This document shows positions 1 to 10,168 of a stretch of 64,000 bases of DNA, piece by piece. Each line of letters begins with the position of its first letter. The stretch's first letter is position 1. This DNA is from Bidens hawaiensis (taxonomy: Eukaryota; Streptophyta; Magnoliopsida; Asterales; Asteraceae), in the NCBI GenBank assembly GCA_021521415.1, contig JAIQDT010001647.1:398145-462144 (forward strand), written 5' to 3'. The notes below the pieces were generated by a model. The model was not told where the DNA came from. It worked only from the letters and a program-made list of their open reading frames with translations, and searched no databases. Made by a program: the position numbers and the translations under genes.

Positions 1-1651
1 ACCCTAAACATAATGACCTATTCTTCCTCGTTTTCCTCATCTTGTACTACCCCACAACTCGCAACTTCAAGCCCAAACTCACCACAACCTTCGCATACCG
101 GGTATGTTTTTCCCGAGTTCCTCTTTCCTTGCATACCTGCATCCAACAACCTGTCCATTTTCTTTTACCAGTCTATCCATTCAGTCATCTAACCCGTGAC
201 TATCTACCGCTTTTACCACTACTCTTTTGAACATTTTGTTTGACTGAGCCTGTCTCTTTGAATTAGTCGCATGTCTTTCAAGATGCCTCCAATCCACATT
301 TTCATCATTTGCAAAAAAAGACCCATTAGTAGTGGCTTGGAGGTCTCAAACATCATCATTAGAAACACTGCCGTGGAATGCCTTTATCAACTCTCATAAA
401 ACTATTCCATGATGAGGGCAAGTCCTCAACAATAACTTAAATCTCTAAAAAAAAGTTTCATAGAAAGTTTCCCCCGTACACTGCTGAAAATTCCGAATGG
501 CATTTTGAGCCTCTGTGGTTCTCTATGGCGTATAATATTCATCCAAAAATGGTTGTGCCAAATCCCGCCATGTGTAAATACTAGCCAAAGGTAATGATAA
601 GAACCACTGTTTTGCTGCATCCTTCAAACTAAACTGGAACACAACCATCTTCACCTAATCCGCAATAAAACCTTGACTTGATATAGTGGCACAAATTGAA
701 TTAAAATCACTCATGTGCAGATATGGTTCTTAAGTAGATTTTCCATGAAACGTTGGTAATCCAGTTAAACTGCTCTGTCTCACTGAAAAAGTTCTTCCAT
801 CTCTATCCGGGATAATGATCGGTAGAGGGTTTGTGGCCACTTGTGGGATGAAGTGACTTTCAACTCCCCTAACGAGTGGAGGAATATACGCTCTCGAGAC
901 TCCATCATCAAACTCATAAAAGGGAATATGTGGCTCGTAGTTATTCTGACGTCTCAGTTCTTGATATTGCTGATTTGCTGGATGGTTTTGTCGAGATTCC
1001 TGGTCATTCTGAAGATTTTGTTGCTGATACTGACCCTATATTCATCCAAAAATTCCTTCGTCCATCGCCATAATCCAACCCCACATCATCCCCTATGGTC
1101 CATTCTTCGACCCGTATATTAGCCCGGTTATCCTCAGGTCTTTCCTCTTTGAATTCTGCTGGCCTCTGTAGATTTAGTGGGGCGGATCTGACTAACCGGT
1201 TGTCATCATAATTCAGTTGTCTTTTTTTGTTACGATTACCCCCTCCACGGTTTACCTGGTTCCGGTTTCAGTTACGGTTAGCATTCTGGTTTTGTTTAGG
1301 TGGTGGGATTTTTTGAGGAACAGGTTGTTCCTGGTTTGGTGGTTGGTCTTGGTTATCTGGTTGGTAGTAATTTGGGTTTTGATTGTTTCGGTTACTCATG
1401 TCTTCTGTTTTTGGTATTGAAGTTGTGGCTTCTGTTTTCGGTTTAACTTGGGTTTCTGCGCTTCTCGGTTTCTCTTTGTTGTATTTTCAATTTCTGGATC
1501 AAACTGTAGCTGCTCTTTCTCGCATGAATATCTTGTCTGCATTAAACTATAAAATCACCTGCATAGACAAAAACACTAACACCCAGCGTAAAATCAACGA
1601 AGAAATAATAAAAACAAAAACTTTAAGTTAAACTAGCAATTTGAGCGTTGA
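1..1651 (-). pseudogene. Ty3/gypsy gag remnant (OTA group, perhaps Athila)
   Basis: On the minus strand the stretch around 420-620 translates, across frame breaks, to a typical plant gypsy gag core: DAAKQWF, SLPLASIYTW and FLDEYY can be read, followed by FRDLSYC and PHHG. The part around 900-1400 encodes an Asn/Arg-rich linker (NRNQ, GGGNRNKK) like gag regions before the zinc finger. Several stops and frameshifts interrupt it, so it is not functional. It lies immediately downstream, in element orientation, of a tRNA-Asp-type primer site at 1652-1670. The rest of gag-pol would continue to the left of the window. Athila is suggested by the primer type and gag style; this is inference. Confidence 0.7.
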
Positions 1652-1670
1652 TTCCCCGGAAACGACGCCA
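1652..1670 (-). other. Primer-binding site, tRNA-Asp type
   Basis: The complement reads TGGCGTCGTTTCCGGGGA, which differs at two positions from the complement of the 3' end of plant tRNA-Asp (TGGCGCCGTTGCCGGGG). It lies three bases inside the LTR terminus at 1674, the expected spacing for a minus-strand LTR retrotransposon. Confidence 0.75.
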
Positions 1671-2879
1671 ATTTGACGTAGATGTCGTTCTCTAATAAAA
1701 AAAGTATTTTAAAGTTTTAAATACCTATAACTAGTACGGGTAAGTAAGGTTGTCTCCACGAGAATTAGTGGAAAGTGAATGTAAAGCTCATATTCAATCA
1801 TTATAAAAATAGGCGAACAGTCGATGTCAAGCGGTTTAGAAAAACTGATTTTAAGAACATACGATTATAACTTAAGAGTTGTAAACAATTATGAGAAAAT
1901 GATTCACTTCAGGTTCAGGTAATGTGATGGCCGAATAATCACATATTCAATTAAATTAATTGCGAATTAATTACTAACCCTAATAGTTAGGTTGTGATGA
2001 CAAACGATACCCTAATCGAATTGTTGACACAACTGGATCTGGTTTACCCTATTACCAGTCTAATGTATGAAAATCAACTATAAGCAATGACTAACTATTA
2101 TTGGTTCAATGAAATAAGAGCTAACCTAAATGTTGATGAACACAACCACAAAAGTGATGCAAAGTTTGATAATCAAAAGCACAAACTGTTTAAACAATCA
2201 ATTTGTAATGTAAAACAAGATTAAAGAACATTCAATCAAGTTTATAATCATTCAAAACATAGAATCAGATCAAAGTTGGATACACAAAACCCTAGCTGTA
2301 ACATCCCGTTTTTTTGAGTTTTGGTTAATAAAATGAAATATGAGTTATTATGAGTCGGGCTAGTATTGGGTTAAATGGATATGGGTTATGGACGTGGGTT
2401 ATGAAGGAAGGAAGGAAAGACCATGGGCTTAAGCCCATGATCCATAATTATATAAGTCATAATTACCCATTTAATCTCATTTCACACATATTCCATACAC
2501 CACCAAAACACACACTTAAGCTCTCTCTCTCTAATTTCTCTCCTTTCTCTAGCCAAATCAAGATTAAAAACTGATCCCGATTCAAGGTAATGATAGTATG
2601 ATGTTGTAAGAGCTTAAACCCGTTAGATATGGTCACGGAACGACGAGCCGACACCGTTAACCGTTTAATTCACGAGATCCGGGTGGAATCGGGTATAAAC
2701 CGAACCTAAGATGAGCTAAGGGATCACCCTAGCTCAGATCTGGATCGAACGTGGCGAAAAACAATGGAAAACGAGTCAAAACTCTTTTTTCCGGCGAAAC
2801 CACGTTTTTCCGGCGACTGCGCCAGAAAGTGGTACGAGGTTAAGAGGAATGTCAGAGAATGTTATGACATTCTCTGACC

Positions 2880-3225
2880 TTACCCTAATTCGTTAGTGGA
2901 GGTCTAACGAACTAGCTTGGATTCGTGAACGGATTCGTTATGGAAAGAATGACGAACTAGCCCCAGTTCGTTAAGTCCAATTCGTATGATGACCAGTTCG
3001 TTATAAGGTCTAATTCGTTATGAGGACTTGTTCGTTATAGGGGTTCAATGGGCTAAAAAGTTCAATTCGTTAACCAGGCCAAACGAATAAGGTCCGATTC
3101 GTTATAAGGACCAATTCGCTAAAGGCCAATTCGTTATGAAGTAACGAATTTGCCAGTTCGTTATGGAAGACAGAAGTAATGAATGAACCCCAATTCGTTA
3201 AAGAGCATAATAACGAACTAGACTT
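2880..3225. repeat. Array of TTCGTTA / TAACGAA motifs in solo LTR 1
   Basis: More than ten copies of ATTCGTTA or AGTTCGTTA, plus inverse copies (TAACGAA, AACGAACTAG), are spaced irregularly through this stretch. The same core in other spellings (TTCGCC, TTCGCT) recurs in the second solo LTR and in the copia elements. Confidence 0.8.
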
Positions 3226-3867
3226 TGAAAGAATTACAGAATGGTCCTTGGACTTAGAAAAGATTGAGTTAATTACAAAGAAGCCCTCGAGCTTTGAGCA
3301 TAATAACGAGCCAGGGGCTCTGCCCCTAGGAACCTGCTAGGGGCTGCCACCCCTAGACCCCGTTGCCAAGGGCTCTGCCCCCGGACCCCCGTTCGTTGAG
3401 GGTTATAACTAGACTAGAAACTCGATGTGAGTAGTGATAGTTAATTGATACGTGTAATTGTTATACAGTTAGTCGAGCACAGCTAAGGAAAGGAATAACA
3501 ATTAACGGTGAACGTAATCAAGTTCAGGTGAGTTTCTAACCCCACTTCCTTGTTATGTATTCGAGGATGTGTGCATACTCGGTGTGATAGTTAATACACT
3601 TACCTTAAATAGTAAGTGTATGCCTTGCATGATTTATGTATGATGATTTGCTTGATGGTGTGTGAACGATCTTCGGATATTGCATGTGCTGTCAGGTGGA
3701 AATTAAGGATATGATTGATATATATGATGTATGAATGATGTATGTATGAAGATATATGATGAATGAATAATGTATGTATGATATGTTGATGGTACGTGAA
3801 CGATCTTCGGATATTGCACGTGTTGTCATGGAAGGTACGTAAAGACATGTATGGTATAGATGCACGA

Positions 3868-4040
3868 AACAAAGGGACCAGACCCTAATAATATCTGTGA
3901 GGATAGGAAACAGACCCTAATAATATCTGTGAGGAGGATAGGGACCAAACCCTCATAATATCTGTGATGGTAGGGACCAGACCCTTTATAATATCTGTGA
4001 TGTAAGAGACCAACCCCTTATAATATATGTGAGGTTATAG
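3868..4040 (+). repeat. Tandem repeat GGGACCAGACCCTAATAATA-type, about 5 copies
   Basis: Diverged units of roughly 28-38 bp contain ACCAGACCCTAATAATAT followed by CTGTGAGG. A related array with a different unit occupies the same place in solo LTR 2 (10015-10165), so this is a variable tandem segment of this LTR family. Confidence 0.8.
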
Positions 4041-4890
4041 GGCGGAAGGCTCTTTAAATAGGATGGATAGTTATGTATGAAAAATAAGTATGAATAATGT
4101 ACACCCCTTCGGGCATGTGTGCAAGTATGTGAACTGATTGTATGTCGTATGATTAACTAGAACTCACTCAGCGTAGCTGACTTTTAGTATGCATGCAGGT
4201 GAGTAGGATGAGGCAGCTCGCTTGAGGGGAAGCACATGACATGGATTTGAAGACACTGGCATCTCAATGAAGTGTTATGTTATTTTAAAAGACAATGTTT
4301 TATGTTTGATGACTTGAATGCTCGTTAGGACAAGAATTAATGGTTATGTAATGTAACGATTTGAATGTTTTTAATATTCCGCGAATGTTTTTATTAACTC
4401 TGATATTATGAACTGTGTTTATGAGTAAATCCAACGTCCAAAGTAGGGCACCGGTAACGGGGCCTTACACTAGCCTAAAGTGAATACAATGGTTTTATCC
4501 TGACATCGGCATCACGAAGAATTCACTCATCTAATAAAAGAATGAAAGCATGCGATGAACTGACGAACCGAAGGCTTCAGGATGGTGAAAAATCGTCCTA
4601 GGGCTTCTCTCTGGTTCCTGGAATGAATGATATCTTTAATGGGGGCTAAAAAATGATTATATTAAAAGTTAGGTTTAATATCCAGTCTAGTAAAGATTTG
4701 CATCGGGCGAAAAGTGTTAGGCTAAGTCCTTCGCGTCGCACGAAGAACAAATTAGTCGGGGTTGCTTTTTAACATCTTGGTGTCGTGAAAGAGTCTTCAC
4801 AAGTCCCTCCGTGTCGCGCAAAGGGACATCTGACATGATCTTTTGTTTTTCTTCTTGTTTTTTTGCATAAGAAAGCGTGCCGACCATTAA

Positions 4891-5079
4891 GGGGGTGTTT
4901 GGCTGAGCTTATTGTTTTTTGCTTTTTGCTTTTTGGAGGGGTAAAATGTCCAAAATGCCCCTCCAAAAGCACTTAAAAGCACCAAATTGAAGCTTTTTTG
5001 CTTTTTGGAGGGGAATTTTGGACATTTTGCCCCTTCAAAAAGCAAAAAGCAAAAAAAATAAGCTCAGCCAAACACCCTC
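4891..5079. mobile_element. Tourist-like MITE (PIF/Harbinger type), 189 bp
   Basis: Terminal inverted repeats begin GGGGGTGTTTGGCTGAGC on the left and GAGGGTGTTTGGCTGAGC when the right end is reversed; they extend at least 23 bp with one mismatch. The element is flanked by the trinucleotide TAA (4888-4890 and 5080-5082), the usual PIF/Harbinger target. The interior is nearly palindromic (TTTTTGGAGGGG / CCCCTCCAAAA), so the whole element can fold back. It has no coding capacity and sits inside the older gypsy LTR. Confidence 0.9.
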
Positions 5080-5240
5080 TAAGTCTTAGTTCCAAGCCCG
5101 TAAATTACCCCAATAAGCATCCTTAACGTCTTGTATCCTGAAACACATAGACATGCTTGAATTACCAAAGTTCACATAGTATTTAAACTAAAATTAAACA
5201 GTTAATATAATAATAAACACAACTTTTACCCGACCATTTA

Positions 5241-6003
5241 TAATAACCTCTCAACTATGAAATGGTAGGGTTGTTTCCCCTAAACGTTGATAGGCTTGAC
5301 ATGGGTATAGAGGATCTTATACAATAGTCATATAATTTTCTTTTTTATTATTATTCCCTTATAATTTTGATATGAGGTTGTTGATGGATGATTATCTTGA
5401 ATGCTATGATTTTGGAACGTTTCTACCGTTGAAATACATTAATCGCCACGTTTTCGTGTTTTTTTATAAAACATATTTTGCCATTTTTATAATGCTTATT
5501 TTGTCATCAAAGTCATCGGTTTATAAGCGATACAACATTGTTATACGTCATTATCTGAAGTATTTAAGTTGGCAACACCTTTATCTAAAGGAAAATGACA
5601 AATGTGTCATCATCAAATAATCATAATTTCTTAGTAAAGAGTAGACACTAACTACTTTATGTGTCATGTGCAAGGACATCTAGTGTTTTAAACTATCATT
5701 TATTGTAAAAAAAAAAAAAAAAACATAATGATTATTATATAAATTAAGGATGGTATTGTAAACATTTCTTCATTTGACCAATAGAACGGGTCCATCATGC
5801 AATGAAACCTAATCCATATAGGGGGAGTATTCAGGTATGATGGAGAAGAGTATTGCCAAGACGCCGATGACTTGATACAGTTTGGAACAATTGGACTTGA
5901 TACAGTTTGGAACAATTGGACATGTATTCGAGATATAATTTGTCTAAAAAAGTTCAAATAAAAATACATGATAAATCAAAAAATAGGCTAGATTAGTTAA
6001 ATA
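5241..6003 (+). pseudogene. Decayed duplicate of aminotransferase intron 3 / exon 4 / intron 4
   Basis: This segment matches 18275-19064 of the intact aminotransferase gene, starting at ATAATAACCTCTCAAC and ending near TAGATTA in intron 4. It includes the lower part of intron 3 and a damaged exon 4: codons for NP, YR and the DDLIQFGT stretch are recognisable around 5808-5890. The exon copy has lost its 3' part (the bases encoding [10 protein letters not shown]) and carries a tandem duplication of ACTTGATACAGTTTGGAACA, so it cannot be a working exon. No other exon was found nearby. It keeps its introns, so it arose by DNA-level duplication, not through mRNA. Confidence 0.85.
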
Positions 6004-6049
6004 TGTTGAAAGCTATCCGGCGAGTTAGGTTGGGTCAGAGGGTTTTACT

Positions 6050-6120
6050 TGTCACACCCCGACCAAAGGCGGCGGAACATGTCCGGAGCGTAACGTATTG
6101 ACTGGGCAGTAGCTCAAAAA
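6050..6120 (+). mobile_element. LTR start fragment (TGTCACACCCCGACC...)
   Basis: TGTCACACCCCGACC is a common 5' terminus of plant gypsy LTRs. Only about 70 bp can be followed before a hAT-like element interrupts it. Sequence after that element (6955-7130) is AT-rich and may be the continuation, but no matching 3' terminus or target duplication was found. Confidence 0.4.
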
Positions 6121-6946
6121 TAGGGATGTGCAAATCATTTTACCCGAAATACAAAAGTTCATAACCGAAACCTGACCTACGCATAATTTTGGGTATTGGG
6201 TTTGGTTCTTCGGGTTCGCAGGCTAAAACGAGATTCTCATCTTCCCTTTTATTTACACCCGTTGAGAGAAGAAAAGAACGCTAAGAAGGGGGGAGAAGAT
6301 GAAGCAAAATCGATTAATCCTGAAAGCTTTGTACTGGTTTTGCAAGTGGAGATGGTTTTCGATATTAGCCCATAAAGCCACTTCAAGGAAATAAGAGAGA
6401 GATAAGAGTATGGTGATAGCCTTTTCTTATAAACACTTCTTTACAATTTGGTCGAAGAAGAAGATTAAAATTGTGTGGATAGAAAAGAGAGATGATACAA
6501 TATAACAAAGAAGTAAAAAAGTTGCATGTGACTTGATTTTTCTACACTGATCACCCACACAAATACAACTATACGAGTAAAGAAACTAGAGTTTTTAAAT
6601 TTGGGTTAAACTAGTTGAAAATGAATTACTATTTATGATAAATTATCATTTTATTAAAAATTAATGATTTGTCATGCCCCCAAAGTTATTGGACCGTTTT
6701 AAGTGATGCAATTTTGTTTTAGTGGATTGGGACTCGTGCTTTTTTTAGTTGTACTTCATTGGAATTTGGTCAGTTCATTCTTCACTTTGGTTTCTATGGT
6801 CCAGCACCAAGGATCAGACCGAACCCAAGAAGGCTAATATACGAGAACCGATTTCTAAATCTAGTTAACATTCAGTCTTGGTTTCGATTTATTTTCAGTA
6901 CGATTTTCGGGTAATTTCAGGCTGGGCTGATTCTTGCACACCCTTA
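6121..6946. mobile_element. hAT-like non-autonomous element, about 826 bp
   Basis: The left end is TAGGGATGTGCAA and the right end is TTGCACACCCTTA, an imperfect terminal inverted repeat of about 12 bp. The flanks carry CTCAAAAA (6113-6120) and CTCAAAAT (6947-6954), an 8-bp target duplication matching at 7 of 8 positions, as expected for hAT. Next to the ends are further inverted stretches (TTCGGG / CCCGAA). No transposase coding sequence is present. Confidence 0.7.
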
Positions 6947-7129
6947 CTCAAAATACACTAATTAAAACGAAAATAATTATCTAATTTCATTTAACATTTA
7001 CCAAGTACACAAATTAAATAATCAGAACAACTACATCATAATTTTGTATTTTGAATAAATATCCCAAGGTAAACTAATGTCTTCGATCTTGAACAATATT
7101 AACTACTTGTACCTGTAGCATATATAAAA

Positions 7130-7521
7130 CTATGGTTTGTCAACAAGTATGTTGGTGAGAATACATAAGTTTAGTTGACACACACACACATGGTAGGGCA
7201 CATGGTGAGAATACATAAGTTTAGTTGACACATACACACACATGGTATGGCACATGGTGAGAATACGTAAGGTTGAAAGAGCTGACTTGATGATGGCACA
7301 TTGTATGGATTGAACAGCTGACATATCTAGAAGGAAGACATGGTGCTTTATGTTTTATGTTGAAACAATTTGTGATGTTTAAAGACAAGTATTGTATGGT
7401 TTGTAAGAAATGGTTGACTTTTATTATTACGCAAAAAAGTTTAATTAACTCTGATATTTACAATTGTGTTTATGAGTAAATTCAACACTAAAGTAGGGCA
7501 CTGGGACTGAGGCCTTACAGT
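7130..7521 (+). mobile_element. Truncated 3' end of a gypsy LTR (ends GAGGCCTTACA)
   Basis: The end TAGGGCACTGGGACTGAGG followed by CCTTACA at 7521 matches the 3' ends of the solo LTRs at 2297-4470 and 8546-10572. The upstream 350 bp match the fragment ending at 12661 best. A ~50-bp unit with GAGAATACATAAGTTTAGTT and an ACACAC run is duplicated in tandem at about 7154-7260. The LTR 5' half is missing. Confidence 0.65.
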
Positions 7522-8335
7522 ATTGAAGTGTGAAAATAATGAAAGATTAGTCCTTTTATAGTGAAATTATAGAGTTGTGATGACTTATAGAATTTATGAA
7601 AATTAACCATATTTAATATAATTAAAATAAAAAATTAAAATAATTTTATAGGTATTCAAAGTGTTTTAACTCTTTCAATAAATTTTATTTAATTAAAAAC
7701 ATTCATTGGTTTTGTTTTTAGTGTTTAAAAAAGCAACATATGAAAAAGATGGTAACACTAATAATCTAAGATTTATTCTGGTGATTTACATGAGAAAAGT
7801 TTATGAATAAATTATCTTGATTATGAATGTTTTAAATGAGCATGCAATACTACAAAGATAGGGAAAAGTATAATTGCATAGAAATTATCACATAAAATAC
7901 ATGAAACGAAAATTGAGACTAATTAAGGGTGCAGTTACTGTACGCTAATGCTGTACGCGAGACGTTCAAAGGAAAAAAAAGGAAAAAACCTAAAACACTC
8001 AGAAAACGCTCACAAAACCTTAAACGCTCATTAAACGCTCAAAAACCGTCTTTGTGAAAAAAAGTGAAAAATTGATCGATTAACCATCCAAAACTATTTT
8101 TTTCGGTAAATCAATGATTGATTGGATATGTATTGACGATTCCGAGATGTTTGGATGTGATTTCATGGATCGATTCGCGAAAAACGGAATTCGCGTACGT
8201 ATTTATACGATAAGCATTAGTGTATTGGATCTTTTCTCGATTAATTAATAATATTATATATATATATATATAAAAACAAAGCCAAAATTTTAAAACGGGT
8301 CCGGTTTCGTGTTTGAAAGTTAACGAATGTTACAA
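7265..8335 (+). repeat. Segmental duplicate of 12405-13115 (upstream copy)
   Basis: From GATGATGGCACATTGTATGG onward this runs parallel to 12405-13115, across the LTR terminus (7521 / 12661) and into the flanking unique sequence (GTATTGA, TTATAGTGAAATTATAGAGT, CATTCATTGG). Because both the LTR end and its flank are shared, this is a segmental duplication and not two insertions. The copy here contains a ~310-bp insertion at 7927-8240 that the other lacks. Confidence 0.8.
7927..8240. mobile_element. MITE-like insertion seen by comparison with its duplicate
   Basis: The duplicate at 13055-13080 lacks this sequence. Near the ends lie TACGCTAATGCTGTACGCGA on the left and, reversed from the right, TACACTAATGCT and GTACGCGA, an imperfect inverted repeat with extra bases between its halves. 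TAATTAA occurs on both sides. A series of CTCANAAACGCTCA motifs fills 7995-8045. The superfamily is not recognised and exact ends are uncertain. Confidence 0.45.
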
Positions 8336-9184
8336 CCTCTGCCCAAACCTTGATCATAATTATGTTTACCCAAGCTTTAAACATACAAAGAATTATAGTA
8401 ATGTTTCTTTAAAATTAAGAAACACATAATTTCACATTCATAAGGATATATAGTTTCTTCGTGATTAAGAAACGTAACATTTTATATAAGGAATATAGTT
8501 AATATATTGTTTCTTCATGAATAAGAAACATAATATTTTACATACTGTAATATCCTAAAATTTATAATGTTAAATAAAGAAAGTTACGTTTAGTGATTTC
8601 GCGTTATTAATTAATTAATATCGTGTAAAGAACGGATCATGGACTTAGATTAATTGAGATAGGTTAAATGAGAATGGGCCTTAGGTCCATGGGCTTTAAG
8701 GGATATAAATATCCCCTAAACCACCATAAAACCCTAAACCTCATCTCTTTCCATTCTAATCTCCATACATTCAAAAACACACACACCATAAACGAGCAGG
8801 ATCCGAGAGAGAGTAAACGTTAGTTGGTGCTAGATCGTCGTGACGAACCAAAGCAACAAGACCAGCTCGTGTTTGTAAGTTCGACTCGTTCAAGGTACAT
8901 TTATGGTTAGAAATCGTTCGTATAGGTTCGGTTTGATTTGAGAAATGGTAGATCTGAGTTTGTATGGTAAAAACGAATCCAACAAAGCTAAACTTACTGA
9001 AAATGGTTATGATTTGATGGGTTAATCGATTGATAAAAAGGACCCGTAACCTATATGCCTAAATCGCACCCTCTAAACATCGATGTTAGGTCGATTTGAT
9101 AGTTGGGGTTTGTAGGCGCTGGTCAGACGATTCCATGGGTACCTAAATCGAGTTATTTGGTTAAGGAACGAAGGATTTAAGAGC

Positions 9185-9430
9185 GAACAGAACCTGCAGA
9201 CGACAACTTCGCCTGCAAGCTAAGTTCGCCTGATGAACTTCGCCTGCAAGCTAAGTTCGCCTGATGAACTTCGCCTAAAGCTAAGTTCGCCTAAGGTTTA
9301 ACTTCGCCTAAAGCTAAGTTCGCCTATGGTTTAACTTCGCCTAAAGCTAAGTTCGCCTAAGGTTTAACTTCGCCTAAAGCTAAGTTCGCTTAAGGTTTAA
9401 CTTCGCCTAAAGTTAAGTTCGCTTAGAAAA
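9185..9430 (+). repeat. Tandem array of ACTTCGCCTAAAGCTAAGTT units
   Basis: About six or seven direct units of roughly 34 bp read TTTAACTTCGCCTAAAGCTA followed by AGTTCGCCTAAGG. Every unit has two TTCGCC cores on the same strand, unlike the copia elements where the core is found in both orientations. It lies downstream of the presumed TATA box, so it would be in the transcribed part of the LTR. Confidence 0.9.
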
Positions 9431-10014
9431 TAAATTAAAAACCTAATGGAAAATGTGTTAAGACAGTTAATGTAAATAAAATTTTTCCAAGCTGACCTGG
9501 CAGCTCGACCCCAGCCAGGGGCTCTGCCCCTTGGACCCTGCTAGGGGCTGCCGCCCCTAGACCCCGCTACCAGGGGCGCTGCCCCCGGACCCCCGTTCGT
9601 TGTGGGTCATATAAAGATAGAAATACAACATGAGTAGTAGTAGTTAATTGATACGTGTAAATATTATACAGTTAGCCGTGCACAGCTCAAGAAGGGAATA
9701 ACTATTAACGGAGAGCGTAACAGGATTCAGGTGAGTTTCTAGCCCCATTCCTTATTATGTTTTCGGGGCTGTGTGCATACTCGATGTGTTTGTTAATACA
9801 TTTATCCTAAGTGATAAGTGTATGCCATATGTGATATATGTGATAGATATGAATGATTGCGTGACGGTACGTGAACGATCTTCGGATATTGCACGTACTG
9901 TCAGGTTGCAGCGCTAAGAATAAGGTAAGTATGATATGTATGCTTATGTGTATGAATGTGATAAAGTTAATAAAAAAAGGAAAGTATGGTTGTATGGTAA
10001 CAAAGAGGGAATCG

Positions 10015-10168
10015 AACCCTGCTAATATTCGAGAACTAGGGAACCGAGCCCTAATAATACTCGAGGAAGGAGGGTACCGAGCCCTAATAATACTCGAGGA
10101 AGGAGGGTACCGAGCCCTAATAATACTCGAGGAAGGAGGGTACCGAGCCCTAATAATACTCGAGGAAT
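10015..10168 (+). repeat. Tandem repeat GAGCCCTAATAATACTCGAG, about 5 units
   Basis: Four nearly identical units of 33 bp (GGAGGGTACCGAGCCCTAAT followed by AATACTCGAGGAA) follow a diverged one. The unit length is divisible by three, so an open frame repeating ALIILEEGGYR runs through it; this is a by-product of the repeat and not evidence for a protein. Confidence 0.9.

Larger units (their letters stand above)
2297..4470 (+). mobile_element. Solo LTR 1 (Ty3/gypsy, TGTAACATCC...GGGGCCTTACA), 2174 bp
   Basis: The element starts TGTAACATCC, ends GGGGCCTTACA and is flanked by an exact 5-bp target duplication CTAGC (2292-2296 and 4471-4475), so it is a solo LTR left by LTR-LTR recombination. A TATA-like AATTATATAAG lies near 2447. 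Inside are an array of TTCGTT motifs (2880-3220) and a tandem array built on CCCTAATAATATCTGTGA (3875-4035). The stretch ACTCACTCAGCGTAGCTGAC near 4165 is shared with the solo LTR at 8546-10572 and the fragment at 11640-12661. The family looks like a Tekay-type chromovirus LTR by length and termini, but there is no pol here to prove it. Confidence 0.9.
1674..5236 (-). mobile_element. 5' LTR of the gypsy remnant, split by two insertions
   Basis: The LTR terminus TG lies at 1674, next to the primer site. The LTR continues rightwards (towards its own 5' end) to 2296, is interrupted by the solo LTR at 2297-4470, resumes at 4476 and is interrupted again by the MITE at 4891-5079. Its outer end is not sharply defined: AGT-like gene-fragment homology begins at about 5241, so it ends at or before 5236. 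No coding potential was recognised in it. The right boundary and whether this is the whole LTR are inference. Confidence 0.55.

Noticed and set aside
5372..5620. 82-codon ORF
   Set aside because: It lies in the duplicated intron 3 sequence, which has no coding role in the intact gene.
9185..9430. CRISPR-like array
   Set aside because: Units are contiguous tandem repeats without unique spacers, in plant LTR DNA.
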